Assembly: GCA_002358905.1 (NCBI GenBank)
Contig: DEPT01000013.1
Span: forward strand, 1-27,800
DNA: 27,800 bases
Source: Akkermansiaceae bacterium UBA3385
GTDB taxonomy: Bacteria > Verrucomicrobiota > Verrucomicrobiia > Verrucomicrobiales > Akkermansiaceae
Reading direction: 5' to 3'
Shown: one piece after another, positions 15,821-22,861 of the stretch
Layout: each line of letters begins with the position of its first letter
Position numbering within the stretch: the stretch's first letter is position 1
Notes under the pieces: model-generated
What the model was told of the DNA's origin: nothing
The model's database searches: none
What the model saw: the letters and a program-made list of their open reading frames with translations, nothing else
Position numbers and translations under genes: made by a program

Positions 15821-17129
15821 ACTGACCGTCTAGATATTCCCGACGTATCATATCCGGCTCAACGGCATCATAATTACTCAGTTTTCTCAATCTGGAGCCT
15901 GTCTGGAAACTCTTTTCCACAACAGCAACCTCCCCAGGCATCAGCAGGCCACCTTCCAGCAACTCCGTATCGTGTGCAGTGAAAATAATCTGGCTCCTGT
16001 TCTCGTTGTGATGCGTTTTGATGAAAAAATTCATCAACTGGCGAAGTATAAGGGGATGCAAGGAGCTATCCATTTCATCGATAACAAGCACATTGCTCTC
16101 AGATTTCGTCGTCTTATAAATGAGAACCAGAAGCGCAAACAACCGTAATGTTCCATCAGATTCCTCATCAAATGGAAAATAAACTTCCTGATTATCACTA
16201 TCGTTGTGCTTCGCATAAAAAATTTTCTTTATCATCGTATTACCCCGGCGGTGAATACCACCGGAGCGAAACCAGACGGTTGACGCAATAGACAACAATT
16301 CATTGTCCGGCTCGAGCACCTTTTCCATGGTCTTGGTCTCTACCCCAAGAATCCCCGTATCCAGTTGCGATAAATAATCAGACACTTCAGAGATGACACG
16401 TGACTGTTCTTCCTCATCCGGCCACGTCTGAAGCAACGTAGAAAATGCATTCTGGACGTTCACATTTTGCGATGACCGAGTGTATAAATGTGCAGTAAAA
16501 AAAGAATAAGCCTCTATCACGTCTCTGCTCAGATTCGTGTATTTTTTTGCCAGCCAGCTCAACACTGGTGTCTTCTGATTGTGAAACACATCCGTACATT
16601 CAGTAAGCCGCAATCGTTCTATTCGAGCGGCATCATAATCAGCATTGGATATAGCTGAAAAATTGTGTTCCCCAGAATCATTATCTATATAAAACACAAT
16701 ATCCTTATTACTGTAAAGGGCTTCCTTGTATATCCCCTTTGCGTTGTATTCCAATGTATAGGTATACCAATAATCTGTCCTCTGTTCTTTTTGAGGACAT
16801 GTATAAACTATGCTAAACTCCGTACGTTGATTCGCTGCTAGCTGAATCTTATTGGGTTCATATAAATCTTCAATCTCCCCGGATGTGACGATTCTCTGCA
16901 ACTGGCAAAGAGCCATAATAATATTGGACTTTCCACTGGCATTTCTGCCATAAATTGCCATGAGCGGGCTCGTCCTAACCTTCTCTCCCAGGTTATTGCA
17001 AGCTTCAAGGCTATATAAGCGAACTCCTTTTTCATCCTTATCACACAAGCCCCCCCCTTCATCCTGCATGAGGTTAATAGCAGTTTCAACGATGGACCTA
17101 TAGTTTCTAACCTTAAAATAAAGCAGCAT
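15792..17129 (-). CDS. AAA ATPase of an AbiL/RloA-type defence pair
   Basis: A 445-residue SMC/ABC-like ATPase. YFKVRNYRSI at the N-terminus is typical of the AAA_15/AAA_21 group that includes AbiLi, RloA and OLD ATPases. Walker A is GRNASGKS (61-68); SDGTLRLF (324-331) stands where the ABC signature is expected; Walker B is VIDEMD (349-354) and the switch His386 follows in TAHDTELL. The large insert between Walker A and signature is helical. It lacks a fused Toprim nuclease; that part is supplied by the RloB-like product of the overlapping gene, and together they match the two-gene AbiL layout, which stops phage growth by abortive infection in lactococci. The trigger and target are unknown. 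The gene is visibly more AT-rich than glf next door and lies between duplicated glf ends, which suggests transfer. Confidence 0.85.
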   Translation of the reverse strand: MLLYFKVRNYRSIVETAINLMQDEGGGLCDKDEKGVRLYSLEACNNLGEKVRTSPLMAIYGRNASGKSNIIMALCQLQRIVTSGEIEDLYEPNKIQLAANQRTEFSIVYTCPQKEQRTDYWYTYTLEYNAKGIYKEALYSNKDIVFYIDNDSGEHNFSAISNADYDAARIERLRLTECTDVFHNQKTPVLSWLAKKYTNLSRDVIEAYSFFTAHLYTRSSQNVNVQNAFSTLLQTWPDEEEQSRVISEVSDYLSQLDTGILGVETKTMEKVLEPDNELLSIASTVWFRSGGIHRRGNTMIKKIFYAKHNDSDNQEVYFPFDEESDGTLRLFALLVLIYKTTKSESNVLVIDEMDSSLHPLILRQLMNFFIKTHHNENRSQIIFTAHDTELLEGGLLMPGEVAVVEKSFQTGSRLRKLSNYDAVEPDMIRREYLDGQYAGIPHAHI

Positions 17130-17154
17130 GGGTATTAACTATCTCGTTGCTCTC

Positions 17155-17183
17155 ATTCTATCAGCCCACATCAATAAATACAA
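17155..17183 (-). promoter_or_regulatory. Possible promoter of the AAA-RloB pair
   Basis: On the minus strand TTGTAT (17178-17183), 17 bases, TAGAAT (17155-17160), about 25 bases before the ATPase ATG. The -35 box is poor. The rest of 17130-17292 holds only a short inverted repeat, TGACACA (17211-17217) with TGTGTCA (17250-17256). Confidence 0.33.
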
Positions 17184-17292
17184 GCAGATTATCTGCAATC
17201 AGACCATGGGTGACACACTTTATCTTTGGCCCGGCTGCTATAGAGTTTATGTGTCATAGTCTTCTTATATATCATTCACCGAACACCATATC

Positions 17293-17423
17293 ACGCCCTC
17301 TACGCCCAGTACAAAGCACTGGCAGATGCCGAGCCGAATGTTATCTTCGGTGGCCGCCTTGCCGAGTACAAATACTACGACATGGCTCCCATCATCGAGC
17401 GCGTCCTCAACATGTTCGCCTGA
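17293..17423 (+). pseudogene. Truncated second copy of the glf 3' end
   Basis: Encodes the last 41 or so residues of Glf in frame (ALYAQYKALADAEPNVIFGG onward), with no start and no rest of the gene. It matches the intact glf over 122 bases with four silent changes. After CAACATG (17408-17414) it leaves the glf sequence and meets a stop at 17421-17423. The true glf ending (CAGATTTCCTGA) reappears at 17684, so the copy is split by about 262 bases. It cannot make a working enzyme. Confidence 0.9.
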
Positions 17424-17441
17424 TAAAAGGTAGCTCTTATC

Positions 17442-17484
17442 ATACCGCGCAAATCGAAAGTCGGACTTTCGATTTGCACGGCAT
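17442..17484. repeat. Long palindrome inside the insert
   Basis: GCAAATCGAAAGTC (17449-17462), one base, then GACTTTCGATTTGC (17464-17477) form a perfect 14-base inverted repeat. The arms extend to 21 bases (17442-17462 and 17464-17484) with two mismatches. There is no T run on either side, so a terminator is unlikely. It could be a recombination or transposition site, or a regulator-binding palindrome. Confidence 0.7.
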
Positions 17485-17527
17485 AGTTATAAACCTTTTA
17501 CTCTCTTTACGTAATAGCCCCAATATT

Positions 17528-17674
17528 TCAATCAGCCGAGACAATCTGCTCAGTCTGGTTGAAAGAAAACACCCGCACACCTTGCAACGTTCCCATCTTC
17601 TCGCCGCCATAAACAAGAGTGGGCTCAGCAACATTCGGCTCCAGCGCGGCAAACTTCTGCAGATTCGGCGCAGC
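17528..17674 (-). pseudogene. 3' fragment of an unidentified gene
   Basis: On the minus strand a frame of 48 codons ending in TGA reads AAPNLQKFAALEPNVAEPTL, then VYGGEKMGTLQGVRVFSF, ending in SAD. Codon choice is regular (GCG, CCG, CTG, CAG), like the GC-rich genes of this genome, and unlike random DNA. No start codon belongs to it: upstream it runs into the glf fragment within a few codons. I do not recognise the family. It is best read as the C-terminal end of a gene carried in with the insert. Confidence 0.45.
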
Positions 17675-17676
17675 CA

Positions 17677-17759
17677 CAACATGCAGATTTCCTGATTTGA
17701 TCCCCTGCCCGTTTTCCTATACACACAAGCGCCAGCGGTAATACGCTGGCGCTTGTGTG
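17677..17759 (+). repeat. Direct repeat, right copy: glf end plus terminator hairpin
   Basis: CAACATGCAGATTTCCTGATT (17677-17697) repeats 15006-15026 exactly, and GTTTTCCTATAC plus the GCGCCAGCG / CGCTGGCGC stem also match the left copy. Here the stem is longer: 16 perfect pairs (17722-17737 with 17744-17759) and a 6-base loop. No T run follows. It lies between the insert and the convergent acyltransferase gene. Confidence 0.85.
17722..17759. terminator. 16-bp hairpin, probable terminator of the right glf copy
   Basis: CACACAAGCGCCAGCG (17722-17737) pairs perfectly with CGCTGGCGCTTGTGTG (17744-17759). The core is the glf terminator; the outer pairs differ from the left copy yet stay complementary, which suggests selection on the hairpin. 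It may stop transcripts from the acyltransferase side as well. Confidence 0.5.
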
Positions 17760-17804
17760 ATTCAATTCCGGCAAATCACCGGTGCTCGTCATAATAATCT
17801 TCTC

Positions 17805-18878
17805 TTATACTCGATTCATTTTCCTCCGTTTGTACCAATTTGCGCAAGGCTGCTCTACGAGATAATAGGTTATAATACCTATAACTACAGCTATGAGCGT
17901 CGATACCGCCACAGCAAGCACTGGCTCATTCATCCAATAGACCTTACCCCATTTCCAGATAGTCTTAGACATGCACCAGAAGGCTATCTGCTGCATCACA
18001 TAGATACTGTAGCAATATTTACCCAGCTTGGCCAACGGGGCCCAGCCAAGGCAACGGCTTATCAAACCTCCGCTACCCGTCATCATGATAAAAAGAATAG
18101 AGAACAGAATAACAGCGGTTGCAGCATTACCAAATAAGCTACCCACAACAAAATGGCAGGTCAACAAGCTCAGGCATGCCAACTCCACTATGGTAGTTCC
18201 TACAAGACTCCAGCGATTCGCTGGACCAGAATTGAAGCAGCCCTTTAAATACTCCTTTCCTGCACCTATCAAAACACCAACGCCCAGTCCACCCAGCACA
18301 CGAAGCATGCCTAGGCTAACCCAGGAATAGACAACATGTCGCCCTACTCCGCCTTTAAGATTATTTAAATTTAAACAATACGCAGCATAGGTCAACAACG
18401 CCACTACCAACAATGCTTTTTCTTTCTCCAGTACGCGCAAGATGGCATACAGCAGAATACTACACCAGAAAAACGGAGAAATATACCAGATGATTCCCTT
18501 GTATTCCAGCGAGATTCCCGTACAGCGCATAAACGACAAATCCAGTATAGTGTTCTCCAAAGTATAACTTGTCAACGCCCAGGCACAAAGAACATAAAAA
18601 GCAAAGACCGGCCACAATCTCACCACTCGTGAAACAGAAAAACCAGCAAGAGTCTGACGTCCAGCCAGGAACGCTCTATATACAAAGAAGCCGGCAATAA
18701 TGAGGAAGCACTCAACTATCAAGTCGCTACCGTCACAGGCTTTTGACAGCATCGTATACACATCTGTTGTTCCAATCGTGCCTTTCATATTGGAATGCAG
18801 CAGGTGGAAGTATACAATAATTACTGAAAAAATAAATTTCAGAGAATCTATTGCAGGATAATGTTGAACTTGTTTCAC
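17805..18878 (-). CDS. Integral membrane O-acyltransferase (Acyltransferase_3 family)
   Basis: A 357-residue polytopic protein with about ten hydrophobic segments, of the OafA/WecH/NodX type that puts acetyl or other acyl groups on surface sugars. The N-terminus YPAIDSLKFIFSVIIVYFHL carries the family's expected His (His25), and FLIIAGFFVYRAF (about 58-70) is the conserved second block. The first codon is GTG (18878); no in-frame ATG exists before residue 31, and GGGA lies just upstream. It begins 17 bases after the stop of the coiled-coil glycosyltransferase, so both are in one transcript. It likely decorates the glycan built by the neighbouring transferases; the acyl group is unknown. Confidence 0.9.
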   Translation of the reverse strand: MKQVQHYPAIDSLKFIFSVIIVYFHLLHSNMKGTIGTTDVYTMLSKACDGSDLIVECFLIIAGFFVYRAFLAGRQTLAGFSVSRVVRLWPVFAFYVLCAWALTSYTLENTILDLSFMRCTGISLEYKGIIWYISPFFWCSILLYAILRVLEKEKALLVVALLTYAAYCLNLNNLKGGVGRHVVYSWVSLGMLRVLGGLGVGVLIGAGKEYLKGCFNSGPANRWSLVGTTIVELACLSLLTCHFVVGSLFGNAATAVILFSILFIMMTGSGGLISRCLGWAPLAKLGKYCYSIYVMQQIAFWCMSKTIWKWGKVYWMNEPVLAVAVSTLIAVVIGIITYYLVEQPCANWYKRRKMNRV

Positions 18879-18895
18879 GGTTCCCGTGTTTACCG

Positions 18896-20563
18896 TTATG
18901 ATTTATTTTTCATTATTTCCCCCAGCTCAGGATAGGATGCCAAAATATTAGCTAACTGGACATCATTGCCTCCCATGCCATTGGTTGCAAATAGAGTTCT
19001 ATCATCGTTTGCATTCGCCTCTCGTTCAGGATTTGTATACACTAGGTCTTTATATGGCTGCGGAGGAATGGCGATTTTCGTACCATTAAGCAAGGCCATG
19101 GTCCAGAACCAGATATCATCACCATGCGGGCACAGCTCCTGGAATTTGTCCACGTTCATGATATCTGAATGGAAACACCCCGGTGCATACAGAATACCAC
19201 CAGCACCTGTCATGAAATTGGTATAGGCGGGATCCTCCCGTTCGATACATTTCGACCACTTGGCATATGGCAGGAATGCATCACCTTCATACGCAGCCTC
19301 ATGACAACGGTGAGCCACCACACCCGCACCAGTATGCTGATACGTCTCCCACAGCCCACGCAACCAATTTTGCGGGTAATAAATATCATCATCTGCCGTC
19401 ACAATGCAGGTATCAGGATATTGTTGCAAAGCAGGTATCAGCTTCTTGTATGATTTCAAGTCGCTGCACCATTTGATTTCCAGGCCGAATTTCTTCAAAT
19501 CCCGCACCTTCTTTGGCACATCCTTTGATCTGTGGGGGAACTGCTCCTTTGCCAGCCAGAGGATGACCTTATCCGGCTTTAAATCCTGGGTCAGCAACGA
19601 ATACAAACAAAGGTGGATATCATACATCCGTTTGGGATATGACGTCAGGCTCACAATCAACCTGGGCTTATCTGTAGAATCAGACACTCCTTTTTCATAC
19701 ATATTCTCAACCATGGATGCAACATAATCCCGGTTAATAGCCTGCATACTTCTGGCCTTTACAAAATTGAATGTTCTACGAGCAGACAAAGGCTTTGTTC
19801 TATTATCAAGGCTCTTCAACCATTCTCGAACCTTCTGAATCTCCACCCTGTTTTCTTTACTTCGTATCTGCAGCTGCTGCTTTTCCATGGCAGTCAAGCG
19901 CGTATCGAGAGTCTTGGCTACAGCCGCATTCTGAGCACAACTCACCCCTAATTGCTGAGCTTCTATACCTGCTACACGTCTAGCCAGCGATTCAGTCGCT
20001 GCTTCATTCGATGCACACAAGGTTTTCAAGTCCAGAGTCTCAATCTCTGCCACCCGCTTTTCAATCGCACCAATAGCCTGCTGATTACGGCCACATTCCT
20101 CCGCCAGATTCAGCTTCTCCAAAGCACAGACACGCGCAGCAACAGCTTCGGTTTCGGTCTTATTATACGCTGCAACAGCCGTAATACGCTGCTCCGTTGC
20201 AGATTGATGCTCCCTCTGCGTCTCTGTCACCTGCAGCAGTTCTTGCTCAACATGTATCACATTTCGCGCAACTTGCTGCACGTCTTGCTCTGTCTGATTC
20301 CATTTTTCACAGCTACGCATCCGCTGCTCCTGAAGCTGCGTTTCAAGAGTCGAAATCAGAGCGTTGAATCGGGCAGTCACCTGCTGAAACTCTTTACCTT
20401 GTTGGCGGAAATTTCTTTCCAGGCGATCATGCTTATCCTGAAGCTCATTGAGACGAAGTCGCAGAGTTCGAATGCGAGAACGAAATCGAATCTTCCACCC
20501 AAACAGGAAAAGAATCTTGTACCCACCCTCATTGCTTACGCTAAAAATTTGATGTAACCTCAT
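18896..20563 (-). CDS. Glycosyltransferase with long coiled-coil N-terminus and 26-residue repeats
   Basis: A 555-residue two-part protein. Residues 15-30 (YKILFLFGWKIRFRSR) form a short hydrophobic-basic tag. Residues about 30-255 are a predicted coiled coil; from 119 to 248 it is built of five 26-residue units with Asn at 134, 160, 186, 212 and 238, Cys at 157, 183 and 209, and Arg closing units at 144, 170, 196 and 222. Residues about 300-555 are a GT-A type transferase: LIVSLTSYPKRM, KVILWLAKEQFP, then TADDDIYY (389-396) with the metal-binding Asp cluster, and MTGAGGILYAPG. No signal peptide is present. The donor is unknown. It has its own promoter, 250 bases from the upstream gene, and is followed by the acyltransferase. 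The coil probably makes an oligomer that holds the catalytic domain away from the membrane. Confidence 0.88.
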   Translation of the reverse strand: MRLHQIFSVSNEGGYKILFLFGWKIRFRSRIRTLRLRLNELQDKHDRLERNFRQQGKEFQQVTARFNALISTLETQLQEQRMRSCEKWNQTEQDVQQVARNVIHVEQELLQVTETQREHQSATEQRITAVAAYNKTETEAVAARVCALEKLNLAEECGRNQQAIGAIEKRVAEIETLDLKTLCASNEAATESLARRVAGIEAQQLGVSCAQNAAVAKTLDTRLTAMEKQQLQIRSKENRVEIQKVREWLKSLDNRTKPLSARRTFNFVKARSMQAINRDYVASMVENMYEKGVSDSTDKPRLIVSLTSYPKRMYDIHLCLYSLLTQDLKPDKVILWLAKEQFPHRSKDVPKKVRDLKKFGLEIKWCSDLKSYKKLIPALQQYPDTCIVTADDDIYYPQNWLRGLWETYQHTGAGVVAHRCHEAAYEGDAFLPYAKWSKCIEREDPAYTNFMTGAGGILYAPGCFHSDIMNVDKFQELCPHGDDIWFWTMALLNGTKIAIPPQPYKDLVYTNPEREANANDDRTLFATNGMGGNDVQLANILASYPELGEIMKNKS

Positions 20564-20620
20564 ATAGACAACATCTTTTACAATCCTTACTTCCCTTCAT
20601 GCTCAGTGCAAATCTTGCCT

Positions 20621-20648
20621 ATTATACAGTTTAATTACACCTTGTGCA
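20621..20648 (-). promoter_or_regulatory. Putative promoter of the coiled-coil glycosyltransferase
   Basis: On the minus strand TGCACA (20643-20648), 16 bases, perfect TATAAT (20621-20626). The leader would be about 50 bases. This makes 17805-20563 a separate transcription unit from the genes at 20820-27263. Confidence 0.42.
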
Positions 20649-20759
20649 TCTCTGCTCTCGACCCCATAATCGGGCGCTATGACTATGTTGCTCATGTGAA
20701 ACAATGAAATACTCGTAATTATAAACCATTTCCACTATCTAATCCGCACAAACTAACGC

Positions 20760-20781
20760 AAAACTGACAGATGCCAGTTTT
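20760..20781 (-). terminator. Possible terminator after the DUF1796 gene
   Basis: AAAACTG and CAGTTTT pair across an 8-base loop (20760-20766 with 20775-20781), 39 bases past the stop of the upstream gene. T runs are within the stem on both strands, so it may act both ways. The rest of 20564-20819 (256 bases, AT-rich) holds only the promoter above. Confidence 0.4.
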
Positions 20782-20819
20782 TGTTAAATGCACTATAATA
20801 TCAAGGCAAGCAAGAAGCA

Positions 20820-21584
20820 CTATTTCTGCTCAAATTTATATTTCTTATTATAATCAACCTTTATATTCACAGGTCTGTGTAAATTCCAGATTTTACTCCA
20901 GCCTTCACGATCATAAGGTCCTTTAACAACACTCGTGTTAGGTGAATAAAATTTTACACCATATACGAAAACACCGTGGGCATCATACTTTTGCAAGGCT
21001 TGCAAAATAGCATTAATGTTTTCCTCCGTTACCACAATAATCAAGTTGAAAGGGGTCCCCCCCAATGCTGCTATGGCATCCTTCAACCGAATAATTTTTT
21101 GCGCAATATTCTCAGAATTACGCAACTCTGTCAATGGAACCTTGTAAACAAACGCATTTTTCCCTGGTTCTTTAGCAACTTCCCGAAGTTTTGATTTGAG
21201 ATAAGCAACTCGAGAAATAAGCTCCTGTTTATCTTTCTCTAAAACTTGTGGTGAAGCACCATCTTCCCAAATATCATGAGAGCCCCTTCCATGAAAACGT
21301 ATACGAAACTTTGAATCCATCCACATAGGCTTACTTGGCTCAAAATTCATACCAAGCTCATCCAAATTAGTCAAAGCATGAATTAATTTATTGGTATCAT
21401 CAACAAAACTCCACGAAAAAAGATGTGCCTCATTATAGTTATAGTGTAACTTGTATTGATATGATGTTTCACAATTATGACCTAGAACAATTATGTGATC
21501 ATACTTTGTATATTTTCCACGGTGAAAGAAACTCTTAACTATTTTTCCAAGAGAACAGATGATTTGTTTCATTGACATATTCAT
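20820..21584 (-). CDS. DUF1796-like putative papain-type cysteine peptidase fold protein
   Basis: A 254-residue protein. IIVLGHNCETSYQYK with Cys38, followed by HLFSWSF (54-60), fits the DUF1796 pattern LGxNCxxxxxLR...FDW, whose members have a predicted papain-like fold and often lie in capsule and lipopolysaccharide loci. The middle part (FVYKVPLT...GTPFNLIIVV) is a plausible alpha/beta continuation. No activity is known for the family, so transferase or other roles are possible. There is no signal peptide. Three ATG codons occur in the first five; the first is used. It is the last gene of the minus-strand glycosylation operon and is clearly AT-rich. Confidence 0.68.
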   Translation of the reverse strand: MNMSMKQIICSLGKIVKSFFHRGKYTKYDHIIVLGHNCETSYQYKLHYNYNEAHLFSWSFVDDTNKLIHALTNLDELGMNFEPSKPMWMDSKFRIRFHGRGSHDIWEDGASPQVLEKDKQELISRVAYLKSKLREVAKEPGKNAFVYKVPLTELRNSENIAQKIIRLKDAIAALGGTPFNLIIVVTEENINAILQALQKYDAHGVFVYGVKFYSPNTSVVKGPYDREGWSKIWNLHRPVNIKVDYNKKYKFEQK

Positions 21585-21625
21585 ATTGTTTCAAAACTTC
21601 TCTCAAATAAGTGAATGATAAACGC

Positions 21626-22840
21626 TCAGAGGAAAGTAGTACGAATGAATAACACATCACCTATGGCTGCACCCAATCGAGAAAAACCACTATGATATAC
21701 ATTTTTATCCACCAAGCTATACACCTCCTGTGCATTTGACATGATATATAAATCCACGAAAATCCTCATCGTTGCTTCCGCGTCCGCCCCGCCGCTGACA
21801 ACGTGTGCAGCTTTTCCTGGAATAACGTGAACGTAATCAGGATGCTTTAAAGCGGTAAAGGAATTAGAATCAGAGAACAGGATAATAGGCAGATTATTCC
21901 TTTGATGTATTTTCTTGAGGGTTCTGTGTACAGCATTTATCATCTCTTCTCTCTCCGCTGGAGTACTTGTAATCACTCCATGTTTTTCGACCTTTTCAAA
22001 GAAATTCAAAAACCGACAGTGAAAGGCAACATATCCCTTTTCGCCAACCCCCAATGATGACAATATGTTTCTAGATTGTTCGATTACCTTAGGACTAAAC
22101 TTAAACAACTTGCGAAAAACAGCACCATCAGTGTATTTATCCTTTAACGGAGTATTTCGCAACAAATCATTCACAAGGCAGTCAGACTGATAAATATGAT
22201 AATCTTTTTCACGCCTTTCTAAGCTTCTGAATTTTTTAATAAAAAATAAAGGTGATACGTGATTCAGATTAAAACAAATGGAGCCTTTATCAATTCTCCA
22301 ATCAATCTCGTTAGGAAGCAAATAATCAGTAAAATCAAATCCAGTATCGTGATATAAATAGAAATCCAATCCCGATTCCGCAGCCATTACATACGCAGTA
22401 GATATAGTTTTAAGGCGGTCTGCTAACCCCGTCCATGCCGTTTCTTGAGTAAAGTATGTTATGACTCTGTTACTCTGAGTTGGAGCATCACTCGTATTGT
22501 AAACATTCAAAACCTGTGCGATGTGAGGAAGAACCCAACAGCGACGATTTTTTGCATCATCCATACTTACGTCACAATCTACCCCAAAAAGCTTATTCCA
22601 CAAACTGAAAGAGACTTCCGCAACGGCCGTCTCAAAATCAGTTTCCCCTGCAACAAGCGAACTAGTCGTGCGCAACATATCCCCTTTTTGAGGGCACAGT
22701 ACATCCAATTTTTCAAAAGACTTTTCGAGATTTCTTACTCTTGCGTTCAGTTCCAAGTATTTTGAACGTATACTGATGCGGACGCCCAATATGGTGAAAA
22801 TCCAGTGCTTATCGGTCTTTGTTACACCAAACAGTTTCAT
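21626..22840 (-). CDS. Putative fucosyltransferase-like GT-B enzyme
   Basis: A 404-residue protein. WTGLADRLKTISTAYVMAAE (136-155) resembles the GLGNRLR motif that opens fucosyltransferases of the NodZ / GT11 / protein O-fucosyltransferase group; YVAFHCRF (270-277) matches their HxR donor-binding motif, FSDS lies at 322-325 and SGFSRLGAA (384-392) fits the C-terminal SxFS block. A GDP-fucose-dependent transfer is thus likely but unproven. Residues 12-28 (HWIFTILGVRISIRSKY) form the same kind of tag as in the coiled-coil transferase, followed by a short coil (29-46). The frame opens with TTG at 22846, but the ATG two codons later is preferred. It starts 21 bases past the GT8 gene's stop. Confidence 0.72.
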   Translation of the reverse strand: MKLFGVTKTDKHWIFTILGVRISIRSKYLELNARVRNLEKSFEKLDVLCPQKGDMLRTTSSLVAGETDFETAVAEVSFSLWNKLFGVDCDVSMDDAKNRRCWVLPHIAQVLNVYNTSDAPTQSNRVITYFTQETAWTGLADRLKTISTAYVMAAESGLDFYLYHDTGFDFTDYLLPNEIDWRIDKGSICFNLNHVSPLFFIKKFRSLERREKDYHIYQSDCLVNDLLRNTPLKDKYTDGAVFRKLFKFSPKVIEQSRNILSSLGVGEKGYVAFHCRFLNFFEKVEKHGVITSTPAEREEMINAVHRTLKKIHQRNNLPIILFSDSNSFTALKHPDYVHVIPGKAAHVVSGGADAEATMRIFVDLYIMSNAQEVYSLVDKNVYHSGFSRLGAAIGDVLFIRTTFL

Positions 22841-22861
22841 ATGCAACTTTAATTTTGTCTG

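Larger units (their letters stand above)
17415..17676. mobile_element. 262-bp insert splitting the glf fragment, flanked by CAACATG
   Basis: Joining 17414 to 17684 restores a glf 3' end collinear with the intact gene, including its stop and terminator. The insert is bounded by CAACATG at 17408-17414 and 17677-17683, which could be a 7-bp target-site duplication or a microhomology junction. No terminal inverted repeats are seen and no transposase is encoded. It carries a 21-base-arm palindrome and the 3' end of an unrelated gene on the minus strand. The nature of the element is therefore open. Confidence 0.5.

Noticed and set aside
17147..17695. 182-residue plus-strand frame over the glf fragment and insert
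   Set aside because: It reads the glf copy in a wrong frame and then antisense of the gene fragment; composition is not protein-like.
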